Assembly: GCF_000280925.3 (NCBI RefSeq)
Contig: NZ_CP012109.1
Coordinates: 7,646,501 to 7,710,500 of the forward strand
Direction of reading: 5' to 3'
Source of the DNA: Myxococcus hansupus
GTDB taxonomy: Bacteria; Myxococcota; Myxococcia; Myxococcales; Myxococcaceae
DNA length: 64,000 bases
Each line of letters begins with the position of its first letter. Position 1 is the stretch's first letter. The translations under genes and the position numbers were made by a program. The notes beneath the pieces were generated by a model, which worked only from the letters and a program-made list of their open reading frames with translations, had not been told where the DNA came from and searched no databases. Below are positions 17,616-25,739 of the stretch, in pieces.

Positions 17616-20600
17616 GGTGCCTCCCGGGCAACCCACGCGTTCCAGTTCTCCACGTCCTCCGGCAGCCGCGTCCCGCTCGACACCACCGACCGGGGGTCGG
17701 TGAGGGCCAGCAGGTCCGTGGGCAGCCGGGACAGCTTCAACTTGCGGCCAAAGGCATCCGTCACCTTCTCACCGCGCTTCTCGCAGGCCGCCAGCGCGTC
17801 TTCCCACAGCCGCGCCATGCCCGCCGGGTCCAGCGTCTGCCCTTGCGGCGCCTTCTCCTCCCACGTCCGCACCTGCGTGTGCAGCTCCGCCAGCACCGCG
17901 TAGAAGGGCTCCGTCAGCTCCGCGTCCGCGTCGAGGGACGTCACCGCGCTCGCCGACATGGAGGGCTCCGTCCCATCACGCTGCGGCGCGTCCGTCACCC
18001 GCAGCACCGCCGCCGCCGACGCGTTCGCGCCCCGGATGCGGCCCATGGCCAGCGCCTGCCCGTCGAAGACACCGAAGGCGGGCGAGGCCACCGTGGGCAT
18101 GGTCTGCACCGAGCTCATCGCGTCTGGCCCTGGCAACGGCGCGAGCTGCGCCAGCGTCTCATCCACGCCGAAGAGGCCCACCGCCGCCGGGCCGTCCTGG
18201 CCATCCACGCGCGTGCGAATCTGGAGCCGCGCCAGCTCACCGGGCGCGTACCGCGGCTTCTCCGGTGACACCTCCACGGAGAGCTGCGCGCGCGGCGCCA
18301 CGTAGACGCGGCCCTGCGCGCCTTCCCAATACGACAGCGCCCAGCCCTCGAAGTTCTCCGGCAGCTTGAACCGGACCGACCGCGTGGCCTTGTCCACCTT
18401 CTCCTCGAACCGCTGCTGGCCCGCCTGGAGCACCAGCGTGTCGGGGAGCTGGCCCAGGAACTGCGGACCGCGCAGCAGCTCGATGCGGACCTCCTCGCCG
18501 CCCCGCGCCAGCACGGGTGTGGCGCGAAGCCGCGTCTTGGGCACCTCCGCGGGGCGCAGGGCCAGCTTCGTCTCGCCCACGTCCTCTCCACCCTGGGTGC
18601 CCCGCACCTTCAACTCGTAACCCAGGAACGTGGTGGCCATGGAGCTGCCCCCCTCCTCCGTGTCCCCAGCGGGCAGCACGGAGAGGCGGGCCACGCCCAG
18701 GGCGACGCCCCGCTGCGCGGACTCGGGCAGCCGGATGCGGGCGAAGCGCTCTTGGATGCACGACGTGACGGAGGCCGGCAGGCTGCCATCCGCCGCGACG
18801 GGCACCCACGTCAGCGACTCCAGACCGCGCGTCCCCAGCCGCCAGCTCGCCGCCACCGGCGGGGACGCCGGCATGCTCAGGTTCCTGGGCAGACACGTGC
18901 GCGCGTCGCGGGCCGCGGCGTTCATCGCCGCCACCACCTCGTCGGGGACGCCAAAGGCGGTCTCCACCTCCACCTCCACCGAAGGCAGGTTGGGGTCGCT
19001 GACGACGAAGCTCGTGTGAAGGACGCGCTCGACCCCAGCGGACAGCGCGCGCGCGCGCAGGACCGAAGCCATGCAGGCTGGCAGCGCCCCCTCCCCGGCC
19101 ACGACGTCCAGCACCGCGCCCGAAGCCCCCACGCGCAGGCCGAGCTCGACCTCCATCAACCCCTCGTCCCGCGACACGAAGCGCGCGCAGGGTTCGAGCG
19201 CGGGCAGTGACTTCTCCAGCGCCAGCATGTCCGCGAGCGAGGCCTCGTGCCCCGGCGCCAGCAGGCTGCGCGTCTCCCCCAGGCGCACCGTCGGCTCGGG
19301 CGGCGGCGGACGCACGGGCATGGGCGGCACCACGACGTTGACGGGCGGTCCCGGGTCGAGCTGGAAGGAGGCCACGCCGTCCTCGTCCGTCACCGCGCGC
19401 ACGCCCTCGTCATGAGGGTCCCACGCACGCGTCACCGTCAGCTCGGCGTTGGGCAGCACCTGCCCCGCGGCCGTCGTCGCGCGCAGGTAGACGCGGTTGT
19501 TGAAGCCGGGCGCCAGTCCGCCATCCAACTCCGTCACCGTCGACACCGCGAGCGCGTCCTCGGACAGCAGCAGCGACACGCGGCCCTCGATGCGGTCCCC
19601 CGACGCGTCCCGCGCCACCACGCGCGCGCTGAGCCACGCCTGCCCGCGCAGGTCCATGGGCACGCGAGGCAACACCAGGCGGAAGCGGCCCGTGGCGTCG
19701 GTGCGAGCGCGGTCGGGCAACGCCCCCGTGGTCCACTCCGTCGGCGGGGGCCAGTCACCCTGCACGTTCCACGTCAGCGCCACCTCGACGTCGGACACCG
19801 GCGCGCCCGACGCGTACACCACCTGCCCTTCCACCACCGGCACGTCCTCGGCGCGCCAGAAGGGCCGGGCGCTGCGCACGTCCACGCGGAAGCGCGGCAG
19901 CGTGAAGGGTTTGACCTGGAACGGGGCCTGCGCCTCCACGGCACCACTGGACCAGCTCACCGACCACCAGCCCTGCGGCGCGCCCCGGTCCAGCGGGAAG
20001 CGGCCGGCCACCACGCCCCAGGGTCCCGCCGGCGCGCGCTCCTCCAGCACCACCTCGCCGGAAGGGTCCTTCACCCGCCACGTCCCAGGCCGCCCATCCA
20101 GCGGCGACAGGTCCTTGGACCGCAGCGCCACCGCGCGGAAGAGGACCTCATGCCCCGGCTCGTACAAGGGGCGGTCCGTCAACACGTGCGCGCGGGCCGG
20201 CGAGTACAGCGGGAGCGCCGCGTCCACGGTGTCCGTGCCCACCGGCGTCGTCACCCGCGCCCGGAGCTGGTAGTCGCCATCCGGCACCTCGGGCAGCAGG
20301 ACCTTCGCGCTCAGCCGGTGGGTGTCCACGGAGCGCTGCCACGCCTCGCCCTCCGCGAGCGCGAGCGGCGTCTCCTTGCCCTCCGCGTCCACCAGGAAGA
20401 CAGAGGCTGTGCCGCGTGACACGCCCCCGTGCATCAGCACGCCCGTCTTCGGGTGGGGCGCCATCACGACGGTCAGCAGCGACACGTGGCCCTGCCCGCC
20501 GCGCACCAGACCGTGGGCGTTGAGCTCCACCACCTGCCGGAACTGTCCGTCCGGACAGGCCGGGACGTTGACCCCCTTGAAGGCCCAGGCCGAGAAACAC

Positions 20601-20692
20601 ACGTCCCAGGAAGAGAAGGCCACTGCACCACCGACGAGCAGCGCGGCCAGGCCTCCCCCCACCAGCCGGCGGCGCCGGATGCGGATTGTCAT
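17612..20692 (-). CDS. alpha-2-macroglobulin family protein, N-terminal half
   Basis: Membrane-anchored protein of 1026 residues with an N-terminal helix after a basic stretch (RIRRRRLVGGGLAALLVGG). An MG2-type domain begins near residue 160 (HVLTDRPLYEPGHEVLFRAV), further macroglobulin beta domains follow, and a bait-region-type domain lies near the C-terminus (VSPEKPRYAPGELARLQI ... GLFGVDETL). Two Cys-containing modules at about 490-565 and 595-675 interrupt the MG series and resemble AgmX/PglI C-terminal modules. The start at 20692 is chosen because GGGGAGGAAAG precedes it directly. The protein stops where a normal bacterial A2M would continue into its thioester half, which is encoded by the overlapping next gene. 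Confidence 0.85.
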   Translation of the reverse strand: MTIRIRRRRLVGGGLAALLVGGAVAFSSWDVCFSAWAFKGVNVPACPDGQFRQVVELNAHGLVRGGQGHVSLLTVVMAPHPKTGVLMHGGVSRGTASVFLVDAEGKETPLALAEGEAWQRSVDTHRLSAKVLLPEVPDGDYQLRARVTTPVGTDTVDAALPLYSPARAHVLTDRPLYEPGHEVLFRAVALRSKDLSPLDGRPGTWRVKDPSGEVVLEERAPAGPWGVVAGRFPLDRGAPQGWWSVSWSSGAVEAQAPFQVKPFTLPRFRVDVRSARPFWRAEDVPVVEGQVVYASGAPVSDVEVALTWNVQGDWPPPTEWTTGALPDRARTDATGRFRLVLPRVPMDLRGQAWLSARVVARDASGDRIEGRVSLLLSEDALAVSTVTELDGGLAPGFNNRVYLRATTAAGQVLPNAELTVTRAWDPHDEGVRAVTDEDGVASFQLDPGPPVNVVVPPMPVRPPPPEPTVRLGETRSLLAPGHEASLADMLALEKSLPALEPCARFVSRDEGLMEVELGLRVGASGAVLDVVAGEGALPACMASVLRARALSAGVERVLHTSFVVSDPNLPSVEVEVETAFGVPDEVVAAMNAAARDARTCLPRNLSMPASPPVAASWRLGTRGLESLTWVPVAADGSLPASVTSCIQERFARIRLPESAQRGVALGVARLSVLPAGDTEEGGSSMATTFLGYELKVRGTQGGEDVGETKLALRPAEVPKTRLRATPVLARGGEEVRIELLRGPQFLGQLPDTLVLQAGQQRFEEKVDKATRSVRFKLPENFEGWALSYWEGAQGRVYVAPRAQLSVEVSPEKPRYAPGELARLQIRTRVDGQDGPAAVGLFGVDETLAQLAPLPGPDAMSSVQTMPTVASPAFGVFDGQALAMGRIRGANASAAAVLRVTDAPQRDGTEPSMSASAVTSLDADAELTEPFYAVLAELHTQVRTWEEKAPQGQTLDPAGMARLWEDALAACEKRGEKVTDAFGRKLKLSRLPTDLLALTDPRSVVSSGTRLPEDVENWNAWVAREAP

Positions 20693-20811
20693 CTTTCCTC
20701 CCCTTCCCACCACTCTATGCCGGGAAGGCGGGTCCCTGACGAGCCCCCTCCGTCGCACGACCGATGGCGGTGCGCTAGGGTCTCGCTCCTTTCGCGGTAC
20801 CCCGCTCCGAC

Positions 20812-22005
20812 ATGCCCGCGCCGACGCCCAAGCCCCGCCCGCCCCAGGACGCCCTCCCCGCGCGCCTGGAATCGCTCCTGGAGTCCCTCACCGACCGCCA
20901 CCTCGCGGACCGGCTGGAGCGCGTGCACCGCGCGGCGGCCGTGGCCATCGACCGGCTGGGGCACTTGAGCATCGCGAAGTACGAGCCCACCTCCGTGGAG
21001 ACGGACGGCGGCGCGGACCTCTCCCTCTGGGAGACGATGGCCCCCGCCATTGGCGACACGCTGGTGGGCGTCAACCAGCTCATCGCCGCCACCCACCAGG
21101 AGTTCCCGCCGCCCTCGCGGCCCACGGGCCTGGGGGACGGAGGCTGGGCGCCGCCGCCGGCCAGCTCGGACGAGCGGCTGGCGCAAGAGGTGGAGGCGGT
21201 GCTGCACGCCGTCGCGGAGCGGCTGTCCAAGCGCGTGGCGGAGCTGGGCCAGCAGATGCGCCGCCCGGAGGTGGTGAGCGACCGCTGGACGCTGATGGCC
21301 GAACTGCAGTCCTTCCGCGCCGACTTCCGCGTCCGCATTGGCGACCTCGTGTACCTCACCGCCGCGGCCTTCGAGGACGTGCGCCGCGAGGACGTGGTGC
21401 CCGGCTACGCCAACCAGGTGGCCGCGCGGGCGGCCCTGCGCGCGGCGGCGGCGGACCTGCGCCGCTCCCTGCAAGGACGGCTGGAGCGCGCGGCCAAGGC
21501 GGAGGCCCGCGCGCGGCCGGCGCTGGCGCGGCAGGTGGCGGAGAGCCTGTCCGCCTTCGTGTCGCTGCCGGCCTCGGTGGCGCTGCGCACACCCCAGAAA
21601 CACCAGGTGCTGGAGCTGCGCACGCGCCTGATGGAGACGGGCGCCGGGCCGGAGCTGGCGTCGGACGTGCTGCCGGGACTGGTGGAGCCCTACCTCGCCG
21701 CGCTGGAAGAGCAGATGGAGGAGGTGACGCGCACCTGGCTCGTCGTCCACGACCGCGCGGTGTGGGCCACCTGCGGCATGAAGCTGGAGCAGGCGGACAT
21801 GCACCTCACGCTGGGCTCTCGCGGCGCGGAGCGCGTGCTGGCGGAGGCGGTGGACGCGGCGGGCGCGCTCCAGGGACGCTCGGCCCCCTTCGACACCTTC
21901 CTGCGCAAGGCGCGACAGGAGGCGGGCGACGGGCTGGAGGAGGCAGGGGCGCGGGAGCTGCTCGGCCGGTTCCGGGAGCGGCTCGCGGCCCTGCCCTTCA
22001 GTTGA
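20812..22005 (+). CDS. helical protein of unknown function
   Basis: Soluble, almost entirely alpha-helical protein of 397 residues, rich in Ala, Leu, Arg and Glu, without signal peptide, membrane segment or recognisable motif. A Pro-rich head (1-15) and a Pro/Gly loop near residue 105 split it into an N-terminal and a longer C-terminal helical part. One helix (RAALRAAAADLRRSLQGRLE) is strongly amphipathic. Third-position GC bias supports coding. It is divergent from the macroglobulin operon (119 nt apart) and ends 6 nt from a convergent small gene. No function is proposed. Confidence 0.75.
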   Translation: MPAPTPKPRPPQDALPARLESLLESLTDRHLADRLERVHRAAAVAIDRLGHLSIAKYEPTSVETDGGADLSLWETMAPAIGDTLVGVNQLIAATHQEFPPPSRPTGLGDGGWAPPPASSDERLAQEVEAVLHAVAERLSKRVAELGQQMRRPEVVSDRWTLMAELQSFRADFRVRIGDLVYLTAAAFEDVRREDVVPGYANQVAARAALRAAAADLRRSLQGRLERAAKAEARARPALARQVAESLSAFVSLPASVALRTPQKHQVLELRTRLMETGAGPELASDVLPGLVEPYLAALEEQMEEVTRTWLVVHDRAVWATCGMKLEQADMHLTLGSRGAERVLAEAVDAAGALQGRSAPFDTFLRKARQEAGDGLEEAGARELLGRFRERLAALPFS

Positions 22006-22011
22006 AGCGGA

Positions 22012-22305
22012 CTACGGCTTGGGGGCGTCGGCCTTCGCGCCCTCGGGCAGCGCGGGCGCCTCCGGCTTCGGCGGGAGGATGCGCAGCTCGTCGAAGCGCG
22101 CGGCCAGCGACTCGTGCGTCATCTCCTCCTGCCACTGCTTGGGATTGGTGTTCCAACCGTAGTCGGCCGGAACCTTGCCGCCACCCTGGCTGGCGTAGCC
22201 AATCATGTCCGGGAACTGCTTGGACCAACGACCCGCCGGGTCCGGCTCCTTGGTGATGAGCTGGCGGTTGGGGCGGTGCAGGAAGGGCTTGGGTGCGTCA
22301 CTCAT
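22012..22305 (-). CDS. small conserved-looking protein, unknown function
   Basis: Protein of 97 residues, soluble and rich in Trp and Pro, with PDMIGYASQGGGKVPADYGW as the most distinctive stretch. The last 25 residues are a low-complexity Pro/Ala/Lys tail. GAGAGG lies upstream of the ATG at a usable distance. It is convergent with the helical-protein gene and may be monocistronic. No domain is recognised; coding is supported by clean third-position GC and aromatic conservation-like patterning. Confidence 0.65.
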   Translation of the reverse strand: MSDAPKPFLHRPNRQLITKEPDPAGRWSKQFPDMIGYASQGGGKVPADYGWNTNPKQWQEEMTHESLAARFDELRILPPKPEAPALPEGAKADAPKP

Positions 22306-22359
22306 GCCCCGTAGCCTCTCCGAAACCCGCCCGCGAGGGTAGAGAGAAGACGCGGAGCC

Positions 22360-22590
22360 TCAGGCCGCCCGGCGGGTCCGCTTGCGGCGCCCGGGGCTCA
22401 CCGGCGGCACCACGCGGGGCCCCATCTCGAACACCGCGGCGAAGAAGCGCGCCTGGGCCTCGCTGCCATACCGGTAGCGGCGCACGGCCCCACCCCACGT
22501 CTCCACCTCCACGCCCCAGCCTCGCCGGTCCTGGAGGAGCTCCACCCTCAACACCCCACCCAGGCCTTCCCCATCACCCAGTGCATCCAT
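22360..22590 (-). CDS. small protein with a basic C-terminus, unknown function
   Basis: Protein of 76 residues when started at the ATG at 22590, just before MDALGDGEGLGGVLRVELL; upstream in-frame sequence looks non-coding. It reads as a short beta sheet (VEVETWGGAVRRYRYGS), a helix (EAQARFFAAVFEMG) and a strongly basic tail (GRRKRTRRAA) that could bind nucleic acid. No family is recognised. It lies 54 nt upstream of the 97-residue gene on the same strand. Confidence 0.5.
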   Translation of the reverse strand: MDALGDGEGLGGVLRVELLQDRRGWGVEVETWGGAVRRYRYGSEAQARFFAAVFEMGPRVVPPVSPGRRKRTRRAA

Positions 22591-22796
22591 GCCCCGGGCT
22601 CTTGAAATCCCCGTGCCAGGGCGATCACCCGACATCACCGGCTTGCGGTGTCGGACATCCACCAGAAGACAGCGAGCCGGTAAGAAGTGCAGGAGGGACT
22701 GCCTGCCCGCTTGCTTGCGCGGTGGAAGGCCCCGGAGAGACCAAGGGGCACCCCAGGTCGCCTTGTGCCGCGCGATTCCTGCGTTAACTCAGAAGC

Positions 22797-23006
22797 ATGA
22801 CTCAATTCGAGAGCAACACCGGCGAGCGGTTCGCCGAATTCGTCCTCCCCGACGGCTGCGTGCTCTGCGGTGGAGAGGTGACTGTGCGTGCCTCACAGGC
22901 GGGTGCGCACAGCTACTGCCCGCAGTGCCACTGGCTGTCCAAGCCCAGCATGCGCGTGCGTGACAACAGCGTGGAGCTGTCGTTCGCGACCACCGCGCTC
23001 GCCTGA
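22797..23006 (+). CDS. small zinc-ribbon-like protein
   Basis: Protein of 69 residues with two CxxC pairs, CVLCGG at about 21 and CPQCHW at about 41, spaced 17 residues apart, which is the pattern of a compact zinc ribbon. The ends are not membrane-like. Such small zinc ribbons often bind nucleic acid or act as subunits, but no partner is visible. A hairpin (22629-22654) and about 130 bases without genes lie upstream. Confidence 0.65.
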   Translation: MTQFESNTGERFAEFVLPDGCVLCGGEVTVRASQAGAHSYCPQCHWLSKPSMRVRDNSVELSFATTALA

Positions 23007-23063
23007 GCCCTCTCACTTCCGTCTCCGGGCGTGTGCCTTCGCGCCACGCCCGGTGACACCGCT

Positions 23064-23651
23064 TCAGGGCAGCATCCGCTCCGACAACACGAGCGCCAGC
23101 AGCGCCGCCTTCTCCCCTGTATCGAGGGCCAGCACTTCCTCGGGCAGCGTCAGGGACACCGGCCCCGGCTGGAGGGTCGTCCCCGGCTGACACGTGCGCC
23201 ATCCGGCGTAACGGCCCGCCGTCACCGACAGCGTGTAGTCACACCCGCCCATGGTGCCCGCGATGGCGAAGGGCGCGACGATGAGGCTCGACGGCTGGCT
23301 GGCGAAGTTCCCCTCCAGCCGCAGCCCGGGCTCCGGCGTGCGCGGCAGCACCTGGAGCGCCACGGTGCCCTCCCCCACGCGCCCGAGCAGGCTCCCACCG
23401 TCCCACCCCACGTCGACATCACTGTCGCGCACGTGCCCCACCCAGGCGGCGCCGCGCTGGTGCAGCTCGATGCCCGGGCCGCGCACCGTGCTTCCGTCCA
23501 GGGAGAGCTCCACGGACTGCTCGCCCGCCTCCAGCCGGATGGGGCCGCCCTTTCCCGCGACGGACACCTGGGCCTGGACGGCGGTGGAGGCGAGCAGCAG
23601 CCCCACCGCGCCCAGGACGGCACCGGCCTTGCGGACCTTCGTCTGTGTCAC
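23064..23651 (-). CDS. exported protein of unknown function
   Basis: Protein of 195 residues starting with GTG. A signal peptide (GAVLGAVGLLLASTAVQAQ) directs it across the inner membrane; no lipobox. The mature part is beta-rich, with LEAGEQSVELSLDGSTVRG and two cysteines (GGCDYTL, WRTCQPG) that could form a disulphide. The C-terminus (EVLALDTGEKAALLALVLSE) is helical. No family is recognised. It is 130 nt downstream of the nucleotidyltransferase gene on the same strand, with a strong hairpin in the gap, so it may have its own promoter. Confidence 0.75.
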   Translation of the reverse strand: MTQTKVRKAGAVLGAVGLLLASTAVQAQVSVAGKGGPIRLEAGEQSVELSLDGSTVRGPGIELHQRGAAWVGHVRDSDVDVGWDGGSLLGRVGEGTVALQVLPRTPEPGLRLEGNFASQPSSLIVAPFAIAGTMGGCDYTLSVTAGRYAGWRTCQPGTTLQPGPVSLTLPEEVLALDTGEKAALLALVLSERMLP

Positions 23652-23652
23652 G

Positions 23653-23667
23653 TGGCACCTGCCTTGC
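23653..23667 (+). promoter_or_regulatory. exact match to the sigma-54 promoter core, facing an apparently gene-free strand
   Basis: TGGCACCTGCCTTGC matches the sigma-54 consensus TGGCAC-N5-TTGC in every fixed base. It points rightward, but both flanking genes are on the minus strand and no plus-strand gene follows for several kilobases. It could drive an antisense or small RNA, or be chance; no enhancer site has been identified. Confidence 0.35.
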
Positions 23668-23690
23668 GCGAGTCCTCCGCCGCAAGGTGC

Positions 23691-23710
23691 GCCTCCGCCA
23701 CGGCGGAGGC
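23691..23710. repeat. perfect hairpin between two minus-strand genes
   Basis: GCCTCCGC and GCGGAGGC flank a CACG tetraloop. The hairpin lies about 40 nt before the GTG of the exported-protein gene and 70 nt after the nucleotidyltransferase stop. No T-run follows on either strand, so it is not a classical terminator; it may separate the two messages or affect translation. Confidence 0.5.
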
Positions 23711-23781
23711 ACGGCCCACGGCCCTGGCGCCCTCATGACGGCGCTGTCGAGGGACCGGCCCGCGGGGGCCGGCCCGCCCGC

Positions 23782-24639
23782 TCAGTGCGAGCCGTAGGAG
23801 CCGCTCGCGGCGGCAGGCACGTCGTCCTGCTCGCGCTCGCGTGCCCGTTCCACCTCATCCCAGGTGCGGCCGTCCTCGTAGCCCCACTCGTCGACGTCCA
23901 CCTGGTAGCTGACCTGGGACAGCAGCCGGCCTCGGCACAACTGCGAATCCCAGTTGCCCTCCGCCACCGAGCTGTTCGCGCGGGACAGCAGGTCGCGCAT
24001 CACCCATTCGGGGACGATGTCGCGGTCCGCCGGGTAGGCGAAGCGGAAGAACATCAGGTGCGCGAGCAGCACCTCCCAGTACCGGTCGAAGCGCGCGAGC
24101 AGCCGGGGCCAGTCGAACGTCCGCCCCGTCTTCAGGAGCAGGTGCGTCAGCTCGTGGCCGTCGAAGCGCTCCCGCTCCAGGACGAAGGACTTGCTCCAGT
24201 AGATTTCCTCCGCCGGAGGCACGTTGCACTCGCAGTTCAGCAGGCGGGCGCAGACGGCGTGCTCGAACCAGCCGTCATCCACGACGGTGATGCCATTGCC
24301 GGACGCGAAGATGAGGTCGACGAGGAAGTCGTCCCAGAAGGCCTTGTGCAGCCAGCCATGGACGTTGCTCTGGGTGTTCCAGCCATTGCTGGCCAGGACC
24401 TTCAGCGCGCGGTCCGCGTCGTCCTTGCGGATGAAGAGGTCCAGGTCCTTCGTGTCCCGATAGATGCCTGTGTAATGGGCGAACGCGTACGCGCCGCCGA
24501 CGAGGAAAGGGATTTGCGCATCGGTCAGCAGTTGGATGGCGTAGGCCCTGGCGCCCAGCTCGGCGACCGGCCGTCGGACTTCCATCCGCCGTGGGTCTCC
24601 CCCGGGTGCACCCGAGGCTTTCGGTGGTTGCTCAGCCAT
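23782..24639 (-). CDS. nucleotidyltransferase-fold protein
   Basis: Protein of 285 residues with the pol-beta-type nucleotidyltransferase core: FLVGGAYAFAHYTGI (GG at 48-49), then RDTKDLDLFI with the acidic pair at 65 and 67, and a third acidic candidate in DDFLVDLIF. The helical second half (LTHLLLKTGRTFDWPRLLAR ... RYWEVLLAHLMFF) resembles that of nucleotidyltransferase-family proteins related to AbiEii and similar. No partner antitoxin-like gene is adjacent, so a toxin role is not supported. The ATG at 24639 has no visible ribosome site and may be leaderless. The substrate is unknown; it might modify a small molecule, RNA or protein. Confidence 0.8.
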   Translation of the reverse strand: MAEQPPKASGAPGGDPRRMEVRRPVAELGARAYAIQLLTDAQIPFLVGGAYAFAHYTGIYRDTKDLDLFIRKDDADRALKVLASNGWNTQSNVHGWLHKAFWDDFLVDLIFASGNGITVVDDGWFEHAVCARLLNCECNVPPAEEIYWSKSFVLERERFDGHELTHLLLKTGRTFDWPRLLARFDRYWEVLLAHLMFFRFAYPADRDIVPEWVMRDLLSRANSSVAEGNWDSQLCRGRLLSQVSYQVDVDEWGYEDGRTWDEVERAREREQDDVPAAASGSYGSH

Positions 24640-24716
24640 GCGCCAAAAATAGGAGCGCGCTGCCGGGACGACAGCGGTCCGGCCGCGCGTCCGGCCGCAG
24701 GGCAGCCAGGCGTGCG

Positions 24717-25622
24717 TCAGCGCACGAGCATCAGCATCAACGGCGCCGTGGCGAACGAGAGCGGGATGCCCACCCCCACCATCAACACGGCCAGGTCCGG
24801 GTCCAATTCATGCTCGGCCGCCAGGATGGCCGCGCTCACCATGGGGCCCATGGCCGCCTGGAGCAGCGTGGCCTGCACCACCACCGGCGACAGGCCGGGC
24901 AGCGCCAGCAGGCCCAGCGCCGCCAGCGCGGGCACCAGCAGCAGCTTGTAGGACAACCCCAACGCCAGGGCGGGCAACCGGTGGCGGACGCCCGACAGCC
25001 GCAGTTGCAGGCCAATGGCGAAGAGCGCCAGCGGCGTCAGCAGCGAACCCAGCCGCTCCAGCACACCATCCAACCAGACGGGATAGGCCCAGGGCCGCGT
25101 GGCCAGCGCCACCACCAGCGCCAGGAACGGCGGGAAGGTGGCCACCTTGCGCGCGAGCTGCCCCAAAGGCAGCGGCGTCTCCGCGCCCGCCCGCGCCGCC
25201 GCCAGCGTCGCCAGGGAGGACAGCACGAGGAACGAGCCGAGCTGATCCACCACCACCGCCACCGGCAGGCCCTCGCGGCCCAGCAGCGCCTCCGCCATGG
25301 GCAGCCCCACGAAGGCCGTGTTGCCCAAGCCCGCCGTCAACACCAGCGCCATGATGGACGGCTTCGCCAGCCCCAGCCGGGGCCCGAGCAGCCGGAAGAA
25401 GGGCCCCGCGCCCAGGTAGTAGAGCCACGGCACCGACGCGGCGACCAGCAGCTCCGGCACGAAGACCAGTTGGTGCATGGCGCGCAGCACCAGCGCGGGC
25501 AGCGCCACGTACAGCACGAAGGTGTTGAACGCCCCGGCGGAGCCCTCCGGAAACTTCCCGCTGTGCCGGGCCAGGACGCCCAGCACCATGCACGCCCCCA
25601 ACAACCCGATGACATTCCCCAT
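24717..25622 (-). CDS. AEC (auxin efflux carrier) family transporter
   Basis: Integral inner-membrane protein of 301 residues with about ten hydrophobic segments and the AEC signature features: NTFVLYVALPALVLRAMHQL in the first repeat and GLGNTAFVGLPMAEALLG in the middle, with a second repeat ending in GVGIPLSFATAPLM. Family members export or import small organic acids such as malate or malonate. The start at 25622 (MGNVIGLLG) is chosen because the hydrophobic first segment begins there; upstream in-frame residues are basic and Pro-rich. It is downstream of the protease pair on the same strand, separated by a hairpin. Confidence 0.88.
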   Translation of the reverse strand: MGNVIGLLGACMVLGVLARHSGKFPEGSAGAFNTFVLYVALPALVLRAMHQLVFVPELLVAASVPWLYYLGAGPFFRLLGPRLGLAKPSIMALVLTAGLGNTAFVGLPMAEALLGREGLPVAVVVDQLGSFLVLSSLATLAAARAGAETPLPLGQLARKVATFPPFLALVVALATRPWAYPVWLDGVLERLGSLLTPLALFAIGLQLRLSGVRHRLPALALGLSYKLLLVPALAALGLLALPGLSPVVVQATLLQAAMGPMVSAAILAAEHELDPDLAVLMVGVGIPLSFATAPLMLMLVR

Positions 25623-25680
25623 GGCGCGCCGCAGCGTCGCAGCCCACCGGGTGGAACTCCAGCGCCATGGGGCGAAAGCC

Positions 25681-25714
25681 ACGGGCGGCCGGCCCGCACC
25701 CGGAGGCCGCCCGT
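25681..25714 (-). terminator. terminator-like hairpin after the first metalloprotease gene
   Basis: ACGGGCGGCC and GGCCGCCCGT form a 10-bp stem 25 nt past the stop of the metalloprotease gene. The following bases (GGCTTTCG) are only weakly T-rich. The same arms recur in the terminator of the paralogous gene (27360-27392), so the hairpin seems to have been duplicated with the gene. Confidence 0.55.
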
Positions 25715-25739
25715 CATTCACATCCCATCGGTACCGCGG

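Noticed and set aside
23782-24639. Nucleotidyltransferase as an AbiEii-type or MNT-type toxin
   Set aside because: No antitoxin-sized partner gene lies beside it, and the flanks are unrelated genes separated by gaps.
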